Shown here: positions 9,503-17,525 of the stretch, piece after piece
Layout of the letters: each line of letters starts with the position of its first letter
How positions within the stretch are numbered: the first letter of the stretch is position 1
Source of the DNA: Oscillospiraceae bacterium
Lineage (GTDB): Bacteria; Bacillota; Clostridia; Oscillospirales; Ruminococcaceae
DNA length: 39,735 bases
Reading direction: 5' to 3'
Assembly: GCA_017399625.1 (NCBI GenBank)
Contig: JAFQBT010000061.1
Span: forward strand, 1-39,735
Position numbers and translations under genes: made by a program
Notes under the pieces: model-generated
Databases searched by the model: none
What the model was told of the DNA's origin: nothing
What the model saw: only the letters and a program-made list of their open reading frames with translations

Positions 9503-10573
9503 ATGAAAAAACTTCTTGCAATGCTTCTCGCTCTCGTTATGGTTCTTTCCTTCGCAGCATGCGGCCAGGAAGAAACCCCTAACGAACCCGAAGTAGAAAA
9601 CCCTTCTGAAGGCGAAGAAACCCCTGAAGAACCCACCGAACCCGAAGTAACCGAAGCAACCTACACCCTCGGTCTCGGCACTGTTGTTTCCCAGACTGTT
9701 GAAGGCAAAGCACAGGTTGACGCAACCTTTGCTTCTGTTGTTCTCGACGCTGAAGGCGTTATCGTAGCAATCGACCTCGACGTTGCACAGAGCAAATGCC
9801 CCACCACTGATGCTGGCGCATACACTGCTGAAGGTTTTGACAACAGAACCAAAACCGAAAAAGGCCCCGACTACGGCATGACCGTTGCTTCCCCCATCGG
9901 TGCTGAATGGGATGCTCAGATGGCTGCTTTCGAAGCATGGGCTATCGGCAAAACCATCGATTACGTAGCTGGTGTTGAACTCGTTGAGCACAACGGCCAC
10001 AACGTAGCAATGAACGAAACCGACCTCTATGCTGGCTGCACCATGGACATCACTGCTTTCCAGGCTGCTCTTGCAGACGCTGTTAACAGCACTGTTGAAT
10101 TCACCACTGCTGAATCCTTCAAACTCGGTCTCGGCGTTGTAACTTCCTGCTCTGTTGCTGATGCAACTGCTGATGCAGACGGTTCCATCCAGATGTATTC
10201 CGACTACGCTGCAGTAGTAGTAGCAGAAGACGGCACCATCATCGCTGCTCGCCTTGATGCAATCCAGCCCAAAATCGGCCTTGCAGCTGACGGTACCCTC
10301 ACTGGTAAAGAAGACCTCAGATCCAAATATCAGCTCAAAGAAGCTTACGGCATGACCGTTGCTTCCCCCATCGCTGCAGAATGGTACACCCAGGCTGACG
10401 CATACTGCGCATACCTCGCAGGCAAAACCGTTGCAGACCTCGAAGCAATCGAACTCGTAGAGCACAACGGCCACCTCGTAGCACTCAACGAAGCTGACCT
10501 CTATGCAGGATGCACCATGCAGGTTAACTCCTACATCGAAGCAACTGTTAAAGCAGTAGGTTACGCTGACTAA
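9503..10573 (+). CDS. Putative twin flavin-binding lipoprotein (two internal repeats, FMN_bind-like)
   Basis: A 356-residue predicted lipoprotein of no named family I can assign. The signal peptide ends in SFAAC (Cys20), followed by an acidic Pro/Glu linker to about residue 50. Then come two copies of one domain (about 52-197 and 206-353), sharing LGLG, YGMTVASPI, VEHNGH and DLYAGCTM. The order (beta segment with DAEGVIVAI, a W..Q..F..GKT stretch, then a Gly-x-Thr site before a final helix) parallels FMN-binding domains of RnfG, whose site is GAT. Here it is GCT, with Thr180 and Thr338 as candidate flavinylation residues. apbE lies directly downstream. Start: ATG 9503 with GGGAG upstream. Function as a flavolipoprotein (compare PplA of Listeria) is inference. 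Codon use is more biased than in all neighbours. Confidence 0.7.
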   Translation: MKKLLAMLLALVMVLSFAACGQEETPNEPEVENPSEGEETPEEPTEPEVTEATYTLGLGTVVSQTVEGKAQVDATFASVVLDAEGVIVAIDLDVAQSKCPTTDAGAYTAEGFDNRTKTEKGPDYGMTVASPIGAEWDAQMAAFEAWAIGKTIDYVAGVELVEHNGHNVAMNETDLYAGCTMDITAFQAALADAVNSTVEFTTAESFKLGLGVVTSCSVADATADADGSIQMYSDYAAVVVAEDGTIIAARLDAIQPKIGLAADGTLTGKEDLRSKYQLKEAYGMTVASPIAAEWYTQADAYCAYLAGKTVADLEAIELVEHNGHLVALNEADLYAGCTMQVNSYIEATVKAVGYAD

Positions 10574-10593
10574 TTCTTAATCAGCCAAAATAT

Positions 10594-10622
10594 AAAGGGG
10601 GATTTTTAATCCCCCTTTTATT
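10594..10622 (+). terminator. Terminator after the repeat lipoprotein
   Basis: AAAGGGGGAT pairs with ATCCCCCTTT across a short T-loop (10594-10618), followed by T-rich sequence. Confidence 0.88.
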
Positions 10623-10726
10623 TTTATATTGCATATGTCTGTGAAATATGTAAAACTATAATAAGAACGCTTTATTGTTTTTAAAACGCTGTTATTACTG
10701 TTTTAAGTATCTGATAAGGAGGAAAC

Positions 10727-11809
10727 ATGAAAAGAATAATCTCCCTTCTGCTTTCCGTGCTCATGGTGCTCAGCATTTCCGGCTGTGCTCAGACAGAGCC
10801 CGGGGTTCCGGAAAACGATCCTTCAGCACCGGAAAAAATGAAATTCACAAAATCCTATCTTGAATATTTCGATACCGCATCCACCATAGTCGGCTATGAC
10901 GTAAGCCAGGAGGCTTTTGAAGAAAAATGCGCATATATCGAGGAACGCCTTGAGCATTATCATAAGCTCTATGATATCTATAACACCTATGAGGGCGTCA
11001 CCAATATCTGCAACGTCAACCGCGAAGCCGGAAAAGCTCCGGTTGCGGTGGATAAAGATATAATCGCTCTTTTTGAATTCGGCAGGGAGATGTATGATCT
11101 CACCGGCGGAATGACGAACTATGCAATGGGCTCCGTGCTCAGAATCTGGCATAATTACCGGGACGACGGAAACTTTGACCCGGATAATGCAAAGCTCCCG
11201 ACCATGGAAGAACTTTCCGCTGCCGCTGAGCACTGCAATATTGATGACGTTGTTATCGATAAGGAAGCGGGAACAGTTTTCTTTGCGGACCCGGAACTCA
11301 GAGTTGACGTGGGTGCAATCGGAAAAGGCTATGCCACCGAATGCATTGCAAAGGAACTCGAAGCGATGGGCACCGATAATTATACCCTCAACATCGGCGG
11401 AAATATCCGCACCATCGGCACAAAAGGCGACGGAAACGGCTGGGTCGCAGGCATCCAGAACCCGAACGACGTTTATGGCGGCGGCTTCCTGCTCAAGGTT
11501 GCTTTTGCCGATCTTGCCCTTGTAACAAGCGGTTCTTACCAGAGATATTATGTGGTCGATGACGTTAAATATCACCATATAATTGACCCGGAAACCCTTT
11601 TCCCGAAGGATACGTTCACTTCCGTTTCGATTCTTACTCCGGATTCGGGAATCGCGGATGCGGTTTCCACCGCCTGTTTCAACCTTTCTCTTGAGGAAGG
11701 AATGGCGCTTATCGAATCCATTGAAAACACCGAGGCAATGTGGGTCGAACCGGACGGAACGATTCATTTTTCCTCCGGATTCGAAGCTTATGTCCAGCCC
11801 GAACAGTAA
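10727..11809 (+). CDS. apbE: FAD:protein FMN transferase (ApbE lipoprotein)
   Basis: ApbE takes FMN from FAD and attaches it through phosphate to threonine in target flavoproteins outside the membrane, such as RnfG and RnfD. The 360-residue protein has a lipoprotein signal ending in SISGC (Cys20). Family motifs are visible: GGMTNYAMGS, VDVGAIGKGYA, NIGGNIRTIG, SGSYQRYYVVDD, HHIIDPET and the metal-site segment IADAVSTACFNLS. AGGAGG lies seven bases before the ATG. A TATAAT at 10657-10662 may be its own -10, but no good -35 is seen; it may also be read through from the lipoprotein gene. Its place opposite the rnf operon supports a role in maturing RnfG, RnfD and perhaps the neighbouring lipoprotein. 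Confidence 0.95.
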   Translation: MKRIISLLLSVLMVLSISGCAQTEPGVPENDPSAPEKMKFTKSYLEYFDTASTIVGYDVSQEAFEEKCAYIEERLEHYHKLYDIYNTYEGVTNICNVNREAGKAPVAVDKDIIALFEFGREMYDLTGGMTNYAMGSVLRIWHNYRDDGNFDPDNAKLPTMEELSAAAEHCNIDDVVIDKEAGTVFFADPELRVDVGAIGKGYATECIAKELEAMGTDNYTLNIGGNIRTIGTKGDGNGWVAGIQNPNDVYGGGFLLKVAFADLALVTSGSYQRYYVVDDVKYHHIIDPETLFPKDTFTSVSILTPDSGIADAVSTACFNLSLEEGMALIESIENTEAMWVEPDGTIHFSSGFEAYVQPEQ

Positions 11810-11818
11810 AGTAAAAAG

Positions 11819-11850
11819 CCCGTGCTCAAAATTGAGCACGGGATTTTTTT
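11819..11850 (+). terminator. Terminator of apbE
   Basis: CCCGTGCTCAA pairs with TTGAGCACGGG, then seven T. It resembles the gdhA terminator (CCCCGTGCTCA stem) closely enough to suggest shared origin. Confidence 0.9.
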
Positions 11851-11856
11851 GTTATT

Positions 11857-11928
11857 AGCCTTCCCCTTGAGGGGAAGGTGGCATTTGCAAAGCAAATGAC
11901 GGATGAGGTGTAGCCGCGAAGCGGCGTT
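11857..11928 (+). repeat. Dispersed palindromic element, AGCCTTCCCC family
   Basis: AGCCTTCCCCTTGAGGGGAA, then GGTGGCATTTGCAAAGCAAATG, then ACGGATGAGGTG and a small GCCGCGAAGCGGC hairpin. It shares its plan with 1915-1970 and abuts a terminator there too. Confidence 0.78.
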
Positions 11929-11930
11929 TT

Positions 11931-12323
11931 TTATTTTTCCCTGAAATTTCTCACCGCAATTGCAAGAACCGCAATCCCGAGAAGAGAAACTGCGTCCTCC
12001 CAATATATCTGATCGATAGCCGTGAGCACCGTTACACCGATGCTCAGCGCAAGAGGAATCGCTTTGAGCACGAGGTCAATGGTTAATTTGCTTTCGCCGG
12101 GTTCTTCCTTGTTTGAGGTGCTCGCCTGCAAAAGTTCGTCAACGGAAACTCCGAGGATTTCCGCAAGTTTCGGGAAGGTGTTTATATCCGGGCAGGAAAT
12201 ATCCCTCTCCCATTTCGAAACCGCCTTATCTGTGATGTTCAGCTGGTTTGCAAGTTCAAGCTGGGTCATATTTTTCGCTTTGCGAAGTTCGGCAATTTTC
12301 TGTCCGAGTGTCTGTTTTTCCAT
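11931..12323 (-). CDS. XRE-family regulator with C-terminal membrane segments
   Basis: A 130-residue predicted transcription factor. The helix-turn-helix spans about residues 8-60 with the usual AVSKWERD recognition helix and the LGVSVDELL end. After a polar linker there are two hydrophobic segments (about 82-98 and 105-122), so the protein may be tethered to the membrane. The start is ATG 12323, which has AAAGGAG nine bases upstream; the ATG at 12332 would touch the ribosome binding site. It has its own promoter and is divergent from the next operon. The signal it senses is not visible. Confidence 0.85.
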   Translation of the reverse strand: MEKQTLGQKIAELRKAKNMTQLELANQLNITDKAVSKWERDISCPDINTFPKLAEILGVSVDELLQASTSNKEEPGESKLTIDLVLKAIPLALSIGVTVLTAIDQIYWEDAVSLLGIAVLAIAVRNFREK

Positions 12324-12349
12324 AGATAGCATCTCCTTTCGATGATTTA

Positions 12350-12378
12350 ATTATAAAACTTTCCGCAGGGTAACTCAA
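12350..12378 (-). promoter_or_regulatory. Promoter of the XRE regulator
   Basis: Minus strand TTGAGT (12378-12373), 17-bp spacer, TATAAT (12355-12350). Confidence 0.75.
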
Positions 12379-12459
12379 CCGACGGGAAGTTTATTTATGT
12401 AAACCGGAAGTTCAGCCGAAGTTTAGTGCGGAAATGCCGCTCTAAATTCGCTAAAACTG

Positions 12460-12488
12460 TGGACTTAAATCATTTGCTGTGTTAAAAT
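12460..12488 (+). promoter_or_regulatory. Promoter of the HerA-like/pulA operon
   Basis: TGGACT (12460-12465), 17-bp spacer, TAAAAT (12483-12488) preceded by TGT, an extended -10. Confidence 0.6.
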
Positions 12489-12525
12489 GTATAAGGTTAA
12501 GTCTATTCTGAAACGGGGGATTCTG

Positions 12526-14031
12526 ATGTACCTTAAAGATGAGCACAAAATCTGGATCGCAACCGGCGAAAACCCGGTTTATCTTGAACCTGGGATGGCA
12601 AACCGCCATGGTCTTATTGCCGGCGCAACCGGTACCGGAAAAACCGTTACCCTCAAGGTTCTTGCGGAAAGCTTCAGCGATATGGGCGTTCCGGTTTTTC
12701 TCGGCGATATCAAGGGCGACCTCACCGGAATGGTGAATCCCGGCAAGGAAAACAAGCATATCCGCCGGAGCATCGATAACATGGGTCTTGATAAATTCGG
12801 CTATGATTATAAAAGTTATCCCGCAAGATTTTTCGATGTTTACGGAGAAAAAGGCCACCCGGTGCGCACAACGGTAACCGATATGGGTCCGGAGCTTCTT
12901 TCAAGGCTTCTGGAGCTTACTCCCGTTCAGGACGGCGTGCTCAGAATCATTTTCCGCATTGCGGACGATGAGCAGCTTCTCCTTTCCGACCTCAAGGATC
13001 TCCGGGCGATGACGCAGTATGTTGGCGACAACGCGAAGGAATATAAACTCACCTACGGAAACGTTTCTTCCCAGAGCATCGGCGCAATCCAGCGCGCACT
13101 GCTGAAACTTGAGGACGAAGGCGGAAACATCTTTTTCGGCGAACCGGAGCTTGATCTTTCCGACTGGATCGACTGGGACGAAAACGGAAGAGGCGTTATG
13201 AATATACTGGAATGCCAGGAACTTTTCCAGCATCCGCTCCTCTATGGAACCTTCCTTCTCTGGATGCTTTCCGAAATTTATGAAATGTTCCCGGAGGCCG
13301 GCGACCTTGAAAAACCGAAGCTTGCCTTCTTCTTCGACGAAGCCCATCTTCTCTTTGATGATGCGCCGAAGGCTCTTGTTGAAACCATCGAAAGAATGGT
13401 GCGGCTCATCCGTTCAAAAGGCGTTTCCGTCTGGTTCATAACCCAGAATCCTTCGGATATTCCGGATTCTGTTCTCGGACAGATCGGCAACCGCATCCAG
13501 CACGGACTTCGCGCATATACTCCAGCTGACCAGAAGGCTCTTCGTGCTGCGGCAAATTCTTTCCGCCAGAACCCGAATTTCGATACGGAGGATGCTCTTG
13601 TTGCTCTTGGAACCGGCGAAGCGCTTGTTTCCGTCCTTGATGAAAAAGGCGTCCCCACCATTGTTGAAAAGGCGAACATCCTTCCGCCGAAAAGCTCTAT
13701 GGATGCCGCTTCCGATGCGGACGTTCAGGCAGCGATAAAGGCGTGTCCGCTTTTCGGAAAATATGAGGAAACAAAGGACGAAGAATCCGCATACGAAAAA
13801 ATAACCGAACAGCAGGAAAAGGAAGCAGAGGAAGAAAAGAAAGCCGCCGAAAAAGAGGAAAAGGAAAAAGCGAAGAAAGAAAAGGAAAAATCAAAAAAGA
13901 AAACCTCTTCCACAGGCAAAAAAGCCACCAACGCCTTCAATAAAACAATAAATTCCGCAGCAAACACCATCGGACGGGAAGTCGGAAAGAAAATCGTCCG
14001 CGGAATTTTTGATACATTCTTCAAAGGATAA
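12526..14031 (+). CDS. HerA-like ATPase, DUF853 family
   Basis: A 501-residue P-loop ATPase of the DUF853/HerA C-terminal helicase-like family (E. coli YjgR type). Walker A is [12 protein letters not shown] near residues 27-38, followed by [11 protein letters not shown]. Walker B is [10 protein letters not shown] near 267-276, and an arginine-containing [17 protein letters not shown] segment follows. The last 80 or so residues are a highly charged Glu/Lys coiled region, then a short basic end. ATG 12526 has GGGGGA upstream; an in-frame ATG at 12487 overlaps the -10. It heads an operon with the 83-aa gene (12-base gap) and pulA. The biological role of the family is unknown; DNA translocation is a guess from HerA/FtsK relatives. 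Confidence 0.9.
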   Translation: MYLKDEHKIWIATGENPVYLEPGMANRHGLIAGATGTGKTVTLKVLAESFSDMGVPVFLGDIKGDLTGMVNPGKENKHIRRSIDNMGLDKFGYDYKSYPARFFDVYGEKGHPVRTTVTDMGPELLSRLLELTPVQDGVLRIIFRIADDEQLLLSDLKDLRAMTQYVGDNAKEYKLTYGNVSSQSIGAIQRALLKLEDEGGNIFFGEPELDLSDWIDWDENGRGVMNILECQELFQHPLLYGTFLLWMLSEIYEMFPEAGDLEKPKLAFFFDEAHLLFDDAPKALVETIERMVRLIRSKGVSVWFITQNPSDIPDSVLGQIGNRIQHGLRAYTPADQKALRAAANSFRQNPNFDTEDALVALGTGEALVSVLDEKGVPTIVEKANILPPKSSMDAASDADVQAAIKACPLFGKYEETKDEESAYEKITEQQEKEAEEEKKAAEKEEKEKAKKEKEKSKKKTSSTGKKATNAFNKTINSAANTIGREVGKKIVRGIFDTFFKG

Positions 14032-14043
14032 GGAGAATAAAAA

Positions 14044-14295
14044 ATGGATATTATCAAAGAAAAAATCAACGAAATTGTTGAAAAAATAAAAAACGATAAG
14101 GATATTGCCCAAAAGTTCCGGAATGACCCCGTCACCACCGTTGAGGGACTTATCGGAATCGATCTTCCCAACGACCAGATCGAAAAAATCATCGACGGAA
14201 TCAAGGCAAAAATCGCTCTTGATAAAATCGACCTCGATAACATCGATCTCGGAAAAGCCGCAGATGTTTTCGGCGGTCTTTTCGGAAAAAAATAA
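14044..14295 (+). CDS. Small hypothetical protein (83 aa)
   Basis: A small, lysine- and aspartate-rich protein without membrane segments or cysteines. The segment FRNDPVTTVEGLIGIDLPND (26-45) resembles the shape of nitrile-hydratase-like leader proteins (F..DP...E..G..LP), but no modification enzyme is nearby and the end (DVFGGLFGKK) lacks the Gly-Gly or core typical of a precursor. AAGGAG lies before the ATG. It sits 12 bases after the ATPase gene and 21 before pulA, so it is part of that operon. No function can be assigned. Confidence 0.75.
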   Translation: MDIIKEKINEIVEKIKNDKDIAQKFRNDPVTTVEGLIGIDLPNDQIEKIIDGIKAKIALDKIDLDNIDLGKAADVFGGLFGKK

Positions 14296-14316
14296 GCAAA
14301 AAGGGGTATTTTTACC

Positions 14317-16239
14317 GTGATACCGAAGGTTTATTCCTCCGATGATTTTGAAGCAAAATTCACTTTCTCCGGCGATCTCGGAATAAAATGGTCGCCGGAA
14401 AAAACTTTTTTCCGCCTTTGGGCACCAACTGCCGAAAAGGCTGTTCTCCGCCTTTTCAGAACCGGAAACCCCGAAGCCGAGGATTGCTTTGAAGAAACCA
14501 ACATGACCGCGGATCTTTGCGGAACCTGGGTCGCCGAAAAAAACGGCGACCTTAACGGCGTTTATTATACTTTTCGCGTCACCGTTGACGGCGAGGAAAG
14601 GGAAGCTCCGGATCCTTATGCAAGGGCTGTGGGAGTCAACGGAAAACGCGCGATGGTAATCGATCTTTCCGGAACGAATCCGGAAGGCTGGGAAAACGAT
14701 AAAGGTGTTTTCTTCGGAAAAAGCATCACCGATGCGGTGCTTTATGAACTCCACGTGCGGGATCTTTCCATGGACGAAAATTCCGGAATCGAACACAAGG
14801 GAAAATTCCTCGGCGTTTCCGAAACCGGAACAAAAACCCCATCCGGAATTGCAACAGGACTTGACCATATAAAGGAACTGGGCATAACCCATATCCACCT
14901 TCTTCCAAGCTTTGATTTCGGCTCCGTCGATGAATCGAAACCGGAGGAAAACCAGTTTAACTGGGGATACGACCCGGCAAACTTCAATGTTCCGGAAGGC
15001 TCCTATTCCACCGATGCTCATAACGGTGCAGTCCGTATTTCTGAAATGAAGCGGATGATTTACGGGCTCCACAAAAACGGAATGGGCGTTGTCATGGACG
15101 TTGTCTATAACCACGTTTATAACCGGGACGAGTTCTGCATCAACGCCCTTGTTCCCGGATATTTCAGCCGAATCGACGAAAACGGAAAATATTCGGAAGG
15201 TTCCGGCTGCGGAAACGATACCGCATCCGAGCGGAGCATGGTCAAAAAATATATCGTGGATTCGGTGAAATACTGGGCGGACGAATATCATATCGACGGA
15301 TTCCGCTTCGACCTTTCCGGTCTTCTCGATATCGCCACCATGAATGAAATTACCGAGGCGGTACATCCTTTCCACCCGAACGTGATTTTCTATTGCGAGG
15401 GCTGGGATATGTCCACTAAGGTCACCAAAAGAGTTGTTGAGCTTGCGAACCAGTATAATTCCGAAAAAATGCCCGGCTGTTCCTTCTTCAGCGATACCGT
15501 AAGGGATCTTCTTATCGGACGCGCCGGAGAATTTTCCGACAGAGGCTTCATCACCGGAAAAACCTGTTCCGAAGAACTTTTCGGGGAATGCTTCAGGGGA
15601 ATGCCTTCCTGGTGCAAAAACCCCACCAAGAGCATCAACTACGTTTCCTGCCACGACGGAATGACCCTTTTCGACCGGATTTCCACCGTGCTTCCAAAAG
15701 CGGATCTTTCCGAAAAAATCCGCCGGAACAACCTTGCTGCGGCGGTTTATATGCTTTCCCAGGGAACTCCGCTTATGCAGGCGGGTGAGGAAATGCTCCG
15801 CAGCAAAACAAATCCGGACGGAAGTTTTGATCATAACAGCTATAAATCTCCGGATTCGGTCAACTCCATAAAATGGAGCAGCCTTGATGACCCGGAATAC
15901 AGAAAGGTTTTTGAATATTATAAAGGGCTCATAAAATTCCGCAAGGCCCACGGCGCTTTGCGCCTTAACAGTGCGGCGGAAGTTTATTCCCATATCGAAA
16001 AAGCCGAAACCGGCGCAAATGGAGTTTTTGCTCTCCATATCTGGGGCGGAGCAAACGGCGAAACCGCCGAAGCGATTTTTGCCGCATTCAACCCGGAAAA
16101 CAAGGAAAAGGAAATCAGCCTTCCGGAAGGAAAATGGAAGGTCTGCATTTCCGGCGAAACCGCAGGAACGGAAACAATCTCCGTTGCGGAAGGAAAATTC
16201 AGAATGCCTCCGCTTTGCGCTGCAGCAATGATAAAATGA
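14317..16239 (+). CDS. pulA: Type I pullulanase (GH13)
   Basis: This debranching enzyme cuts alpha-1,6 links in pullulan, glycogen or starch-derived dextrins. It has 640 residues with no signal peptide, so it acts in the cytoplasm. An N-terminal CBM48-like region (about 10-110) precedes the GH13 barrel. The type I signature is FNWGYDPANFNVPEGSY near 214-230. Catalytic residues are Asp332 (GFRFDLSG), Glu361 (FYCEGWD) and Asp447 (SCHDGMT). A small beta domain closes the protein. The start is GTG with AAAGGGG ten bases upstream. It is last in the operon. A role in glycogen turnover is inference. Confidence 0.94.
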   Translation: MIPKVYSSDDFEAKFTFSGDLGIKWSPEKTFFRLWAPTAEKAVLRLFRTGNPEAEDCFEETNMTADLCGTWVAEKNGDLNGVYYTFRVTVDGEEREAPDPYARAVGVNGKRAMVIDLSGTNPEGWENDKGVFFGKSITDAVLYELHVRDLSMDENSGIEHKGKFLGVSETGTKTPSGIATGLDHIKELGITHIHLLPSFDFGSVDESKPEENQFNWGYDPANFNVPEGSYSTDAHNGAVRISEMKRMIYGLHKNGMGVVMDVVYNHVYNRDEFCINALVPGYFSRIDENGKYSEGSGCGNDTASERSMVKKYIVDSVKYWADEYHIDGFRFDLSGLLDIATMNEITEAVHPFHPNVIFYCEGWDMSTKVTKRVVELANQYNSEKMPGCSFFSDTVRDLLIGRAGEFSDRGFITGKTCSEELFGECFRGMPSWCKNPTKSINYVSCHDGMTLFDRISTVLPKADLSEKIRRNNLAAAVYMLSQGTPLMQAGEEMLRSKTNPDGSFDHNSYKSPDSVNSIKWSSLDDPEYRKVFEYYKGLIKFRKAHGALRLNSAAEVYSHIEKAETGANGVFALHIWGGANGETAEAIFAAFNPENKEKEISLPEGKWKVCISGETAGTETISVAEGKFRMPPLCAAAMIK

Positions 16240-16244
16240 AAAAA

Positions 16245-16280
16245 AGCAGGAACACGTTCTGGCGCGTTCCTGCTTTTTTT
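16245..16280 (+). terminator. Terminator of the pulA operon
   Basis: AGCAGGAACACG pairs with CGCGTTCCTGCT apart from one mismatch, followed by seven T. Confidence 0.88.
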
Positions 16281-16434
16281 GGTATGAAATTCAAAAAGAA
16301 GTAATGTTTTTTCTTTTACCCAACGATACTAATTTATCACTGCTTGACATAAATGTCAATAGTTTTCAACAAATATTAAATAAAATATACTTTATGCACA
16401 AAGGATGGGGCGCATTTTCGTAAGGTATTGCGGA

Positions 16435-16463
16435 TTGAAAAACACCGGAAAAGGTGGTATATT
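16435..16463 (+). promoter_or_regulatory. Promoter of RNA unit 1
   Basis: TTGAAA, 17-bp spacer, TATATT. The spacer holds CACCGGAAAAGGTG, an inverted repeat. The same -35, spacer length and -10 occur in all three units. About 100 bp upstream (16330-16434) is also shared in part (AATGTCAATA, TTTTCAACAAA, ATGCACAAA, ATTGCGGA). Confidence 0.85.
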
Positions 16464-16669
16464 TAAATCACAGAAAGGATGATTCCGATGTACAATTAAA
16501 AAACTGAAAACCTGTAAAGGAAGGTTTTCAAAAAAGGGATCGAATGACCTTCGGCTGAATAGTTCCCCAACAGGCTGTTAGAAGAAGTGCGAAAGACAAA
16601 ACAAAAAAAGGGAACTTATTGATGGTGATACGAAGGCTTCGGTATCAGAAGAAAGAGAGGTTGAAAAAA

Positions 16670-16699
16670 TTGACTGATTTTAAGAGTTCACAGAAATAA
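16670..16699 (+). CDS. Nine-codon ORF in RNA unit 1 (MTDFKSSQK)
   Basis: A TTG start follows AGAGAGG with a nine-base gap. The TAA stop lies inside the 5' arm of the long hairpin. Position and length match the ORFs in units 2 and 3, ending Gln-Lys-stop in all three. Translation would open the hairpin; a leader-peptide role is inference. Confidence 0.45.
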   Translation: MTDFKSSQK

Positions 16700-16769
16700 C
16701 CCTTGGTCGATGCAGGTGAAAGATGCATACGGTCAAGGGTTATTTCTCATTTATAAGGCTTTTTTCGTT

Positions 16770-16790
16770 CGCCCGAAGGGGCGTTTTTTT
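16770..16790 (+). terminator. Terminator of RNA unit 1
   Basis: CGCCC-GAAG-GGGCG followed by seven T. Confidence 0.85.
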
Positions 16791-16958
16791 ATGCAGGGAG
16801 ATCCGATCCGGGAAAATAAAAAAAGCCCGGACTTTCGGACCGGATAACATATTTAATTTAGCACTTTATGGAGGAAATGTCAATAACTTTCAACAAAATG
16901 GAAATAAATTATAAAAGATGCACAAAGAAAAAGTCGGGTTTTCGTAAGATATTGCGGA

Positions 16959-16987
16959 TTGAAAATGCCGGAAAAAGGTGGTATATT
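16959..16987 (+). promoter_or_regulatory. Promoter of RNA unit 2
   Basis: TTGAAA, 17-bp spacer, TATATT, as in units 1 and 3. The preceding gap (16791-16958) holds an A-run with a weak CCGG hairpin (16826-16843) and the shared upstream block. Confidence 0.85.
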
Positions 16988-17239
16988 TAAATCACAGAAA
17001 GGATGATACCCGATGTACAGATGAACATCAGGAACTCAGATAAAAGAAAAAGAAAAAAGGATCTGAGTTTTCAAAAACCTGCTGACCTTCGGAAAGAACT
17101 GAATTGAAAAAAGTCCCTGCATCAAGAACAACCCGCTTAAGGGGAAAAGAAGAAAAAAGAAGTGTTAAAGGGAACGGAAAAATTTATATACGAAGGCAGC
17201 GACCGAACATCCGAATAAAAAGAAAGAGAGGTTAAAATG

Positions 17240-17269
17240 ATGTTAGATACTAAAATAGAACAGAAATGA
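17240..17269 (+). CDS. Nine-codon ORF in RNA unit 2 (MLDTKIEQK)
   Basis: ATG 17240 follows GAGAGG by eight bases; a second ATG directly before it would add one Met. The TGA stop lies in the 5' arm of the long hairpin. Close to the ORF of unit 3 (MLDTKTEQK). Confidence 0.5.
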   Translation: MLDTKIEQK

Positions 17270-17335
17270 CCCTTGTTTTATCGTAGGTGAAAGATGCGAT
17301 AATCCAAGGGTCATTTCATTTGTATAAAGATGTTT

Positions 17336-17355
17336 GCGCCCTGGGCGCTTTTTTT
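17336..17355 (+). terminator. Terminator of RNA unit 2
   Basis: GCGCC-CTG-GGCGC followed by seven T. Confidence 0.85.
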
Positions 17356-17366
17356 ATGTGCAAAAT

Positions 17367-17390
17367 AAAAAAACAGCCGGAAAACGGCTG
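17367..17390 (-). terminator. Minus-strand terminator between RNA units 2 and 3
   Basis: CAGCCG-GAAAA-CGGCTG (17374-17390) with an A-run on its left, i.e. a T-run after the hairpin on the minus strand. The tlpA-like gene has no other terminator between its stop (17882) and here, so its transcript may run antisense across unit 3 and end at this site. Confidence 0.7.
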
Positions 17391-17496
17391 CCCAACATTT
17401 TTAATATATCACTCATTTTTATCAATGTCAATATTTTCAGACGGATTTCTGTATTTTGCACAACTTCATCGCTTTAACTTAGTGAAATATTTCGGA

Positions 17497-17525
17497 TTGA
17501 AAAACACCGGAAAAGGTGGTATATT
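17497..17525 (+). promoter_or_regulatory. Promoter of RNA unit 3
   Basis: TTGAAA, 17-bp spacer with CACCGGAAAAGGTG, TATATT; identical to unit 1 from -35 to -10. Confidence 0.85.

Larger units (their letters stand above)
16470..16790 (+). ncRNA. Structured RNA, tandem unit 1 of 3 (unrecognised family)
   Basis: From 5' to 3': AAAGGA ribosome-binding-like site and a three-codon ORF ATG-TAC-AAT-TAA (16488-16499); a hairpin TGAAAACCT/AGGTTTTCA (16505-16530); a variable middle with AGTTCCC (16561-16567) able to pair with GGGAACT (16610-16616) and a hairpin GATAC..GTATC (16627-16646); GAGAGG and a nine-codon ORF; the hairpin GAAATAACCCTTG/CAAGGGTTATTTC (16693-16705 with 16734-16746) with inner stem ATGCA/TGCAT around loop GGTGAAAGA; then a terminator. 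Comparison with units 2 and 3 shows compensatory changes in several stems. I know no family with this plan. No ORF longer than these is convincing. Confidence 0.8.
16994..17355 (+). ncRNA. Structured RNA, tandem unit 2 of 3
   Basis: Same plan as unit 1: AAAGGATG and ATG-TAC-AGA-TGA (17013-17024); hairpin AACTCAGAT/ATCTGAGTT (17033-17041 with 17061-17069), unlike in sequence but equal in place to unit 1; a middle with CCTTCG (17086-17091) that can pair with CGAAGG (17191-17196), and TCCCT (17114-17118) with AGGGA (17169-17173); GAGAGG plus a nine-codon ORF; hairpin GAAATGACCCTTG/CAAGGGTCATTTC (17263-17275 with 17305-17317), inner stem TATCG/CGATA around TAGGTGAAAGATG; terminator. The arm changes relative to unit 1 keep pairing. 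Confidence 0.8.

Noticed and set aside
14044-14295. RiPP precursor of the nitrile-hydratase-leader type
   Set aside because: Only the F..DP..G..LP pattern is similar; there is no core region and no modifying enzyme or transporter nearby.
13891-16038. A long minus-strand open frame opposite pulA
   Set aside because: Shadow of a gene with clear GH13 motifs on the plus strand; its composition is not protein-like.
16723-16914. 63-codon ORF starting in the loop of RNA unit 1
   Set aside because: It runs through the terminator into the next promoter region and has no counterpart in units 2 and 3, where the frame stops after two codons.
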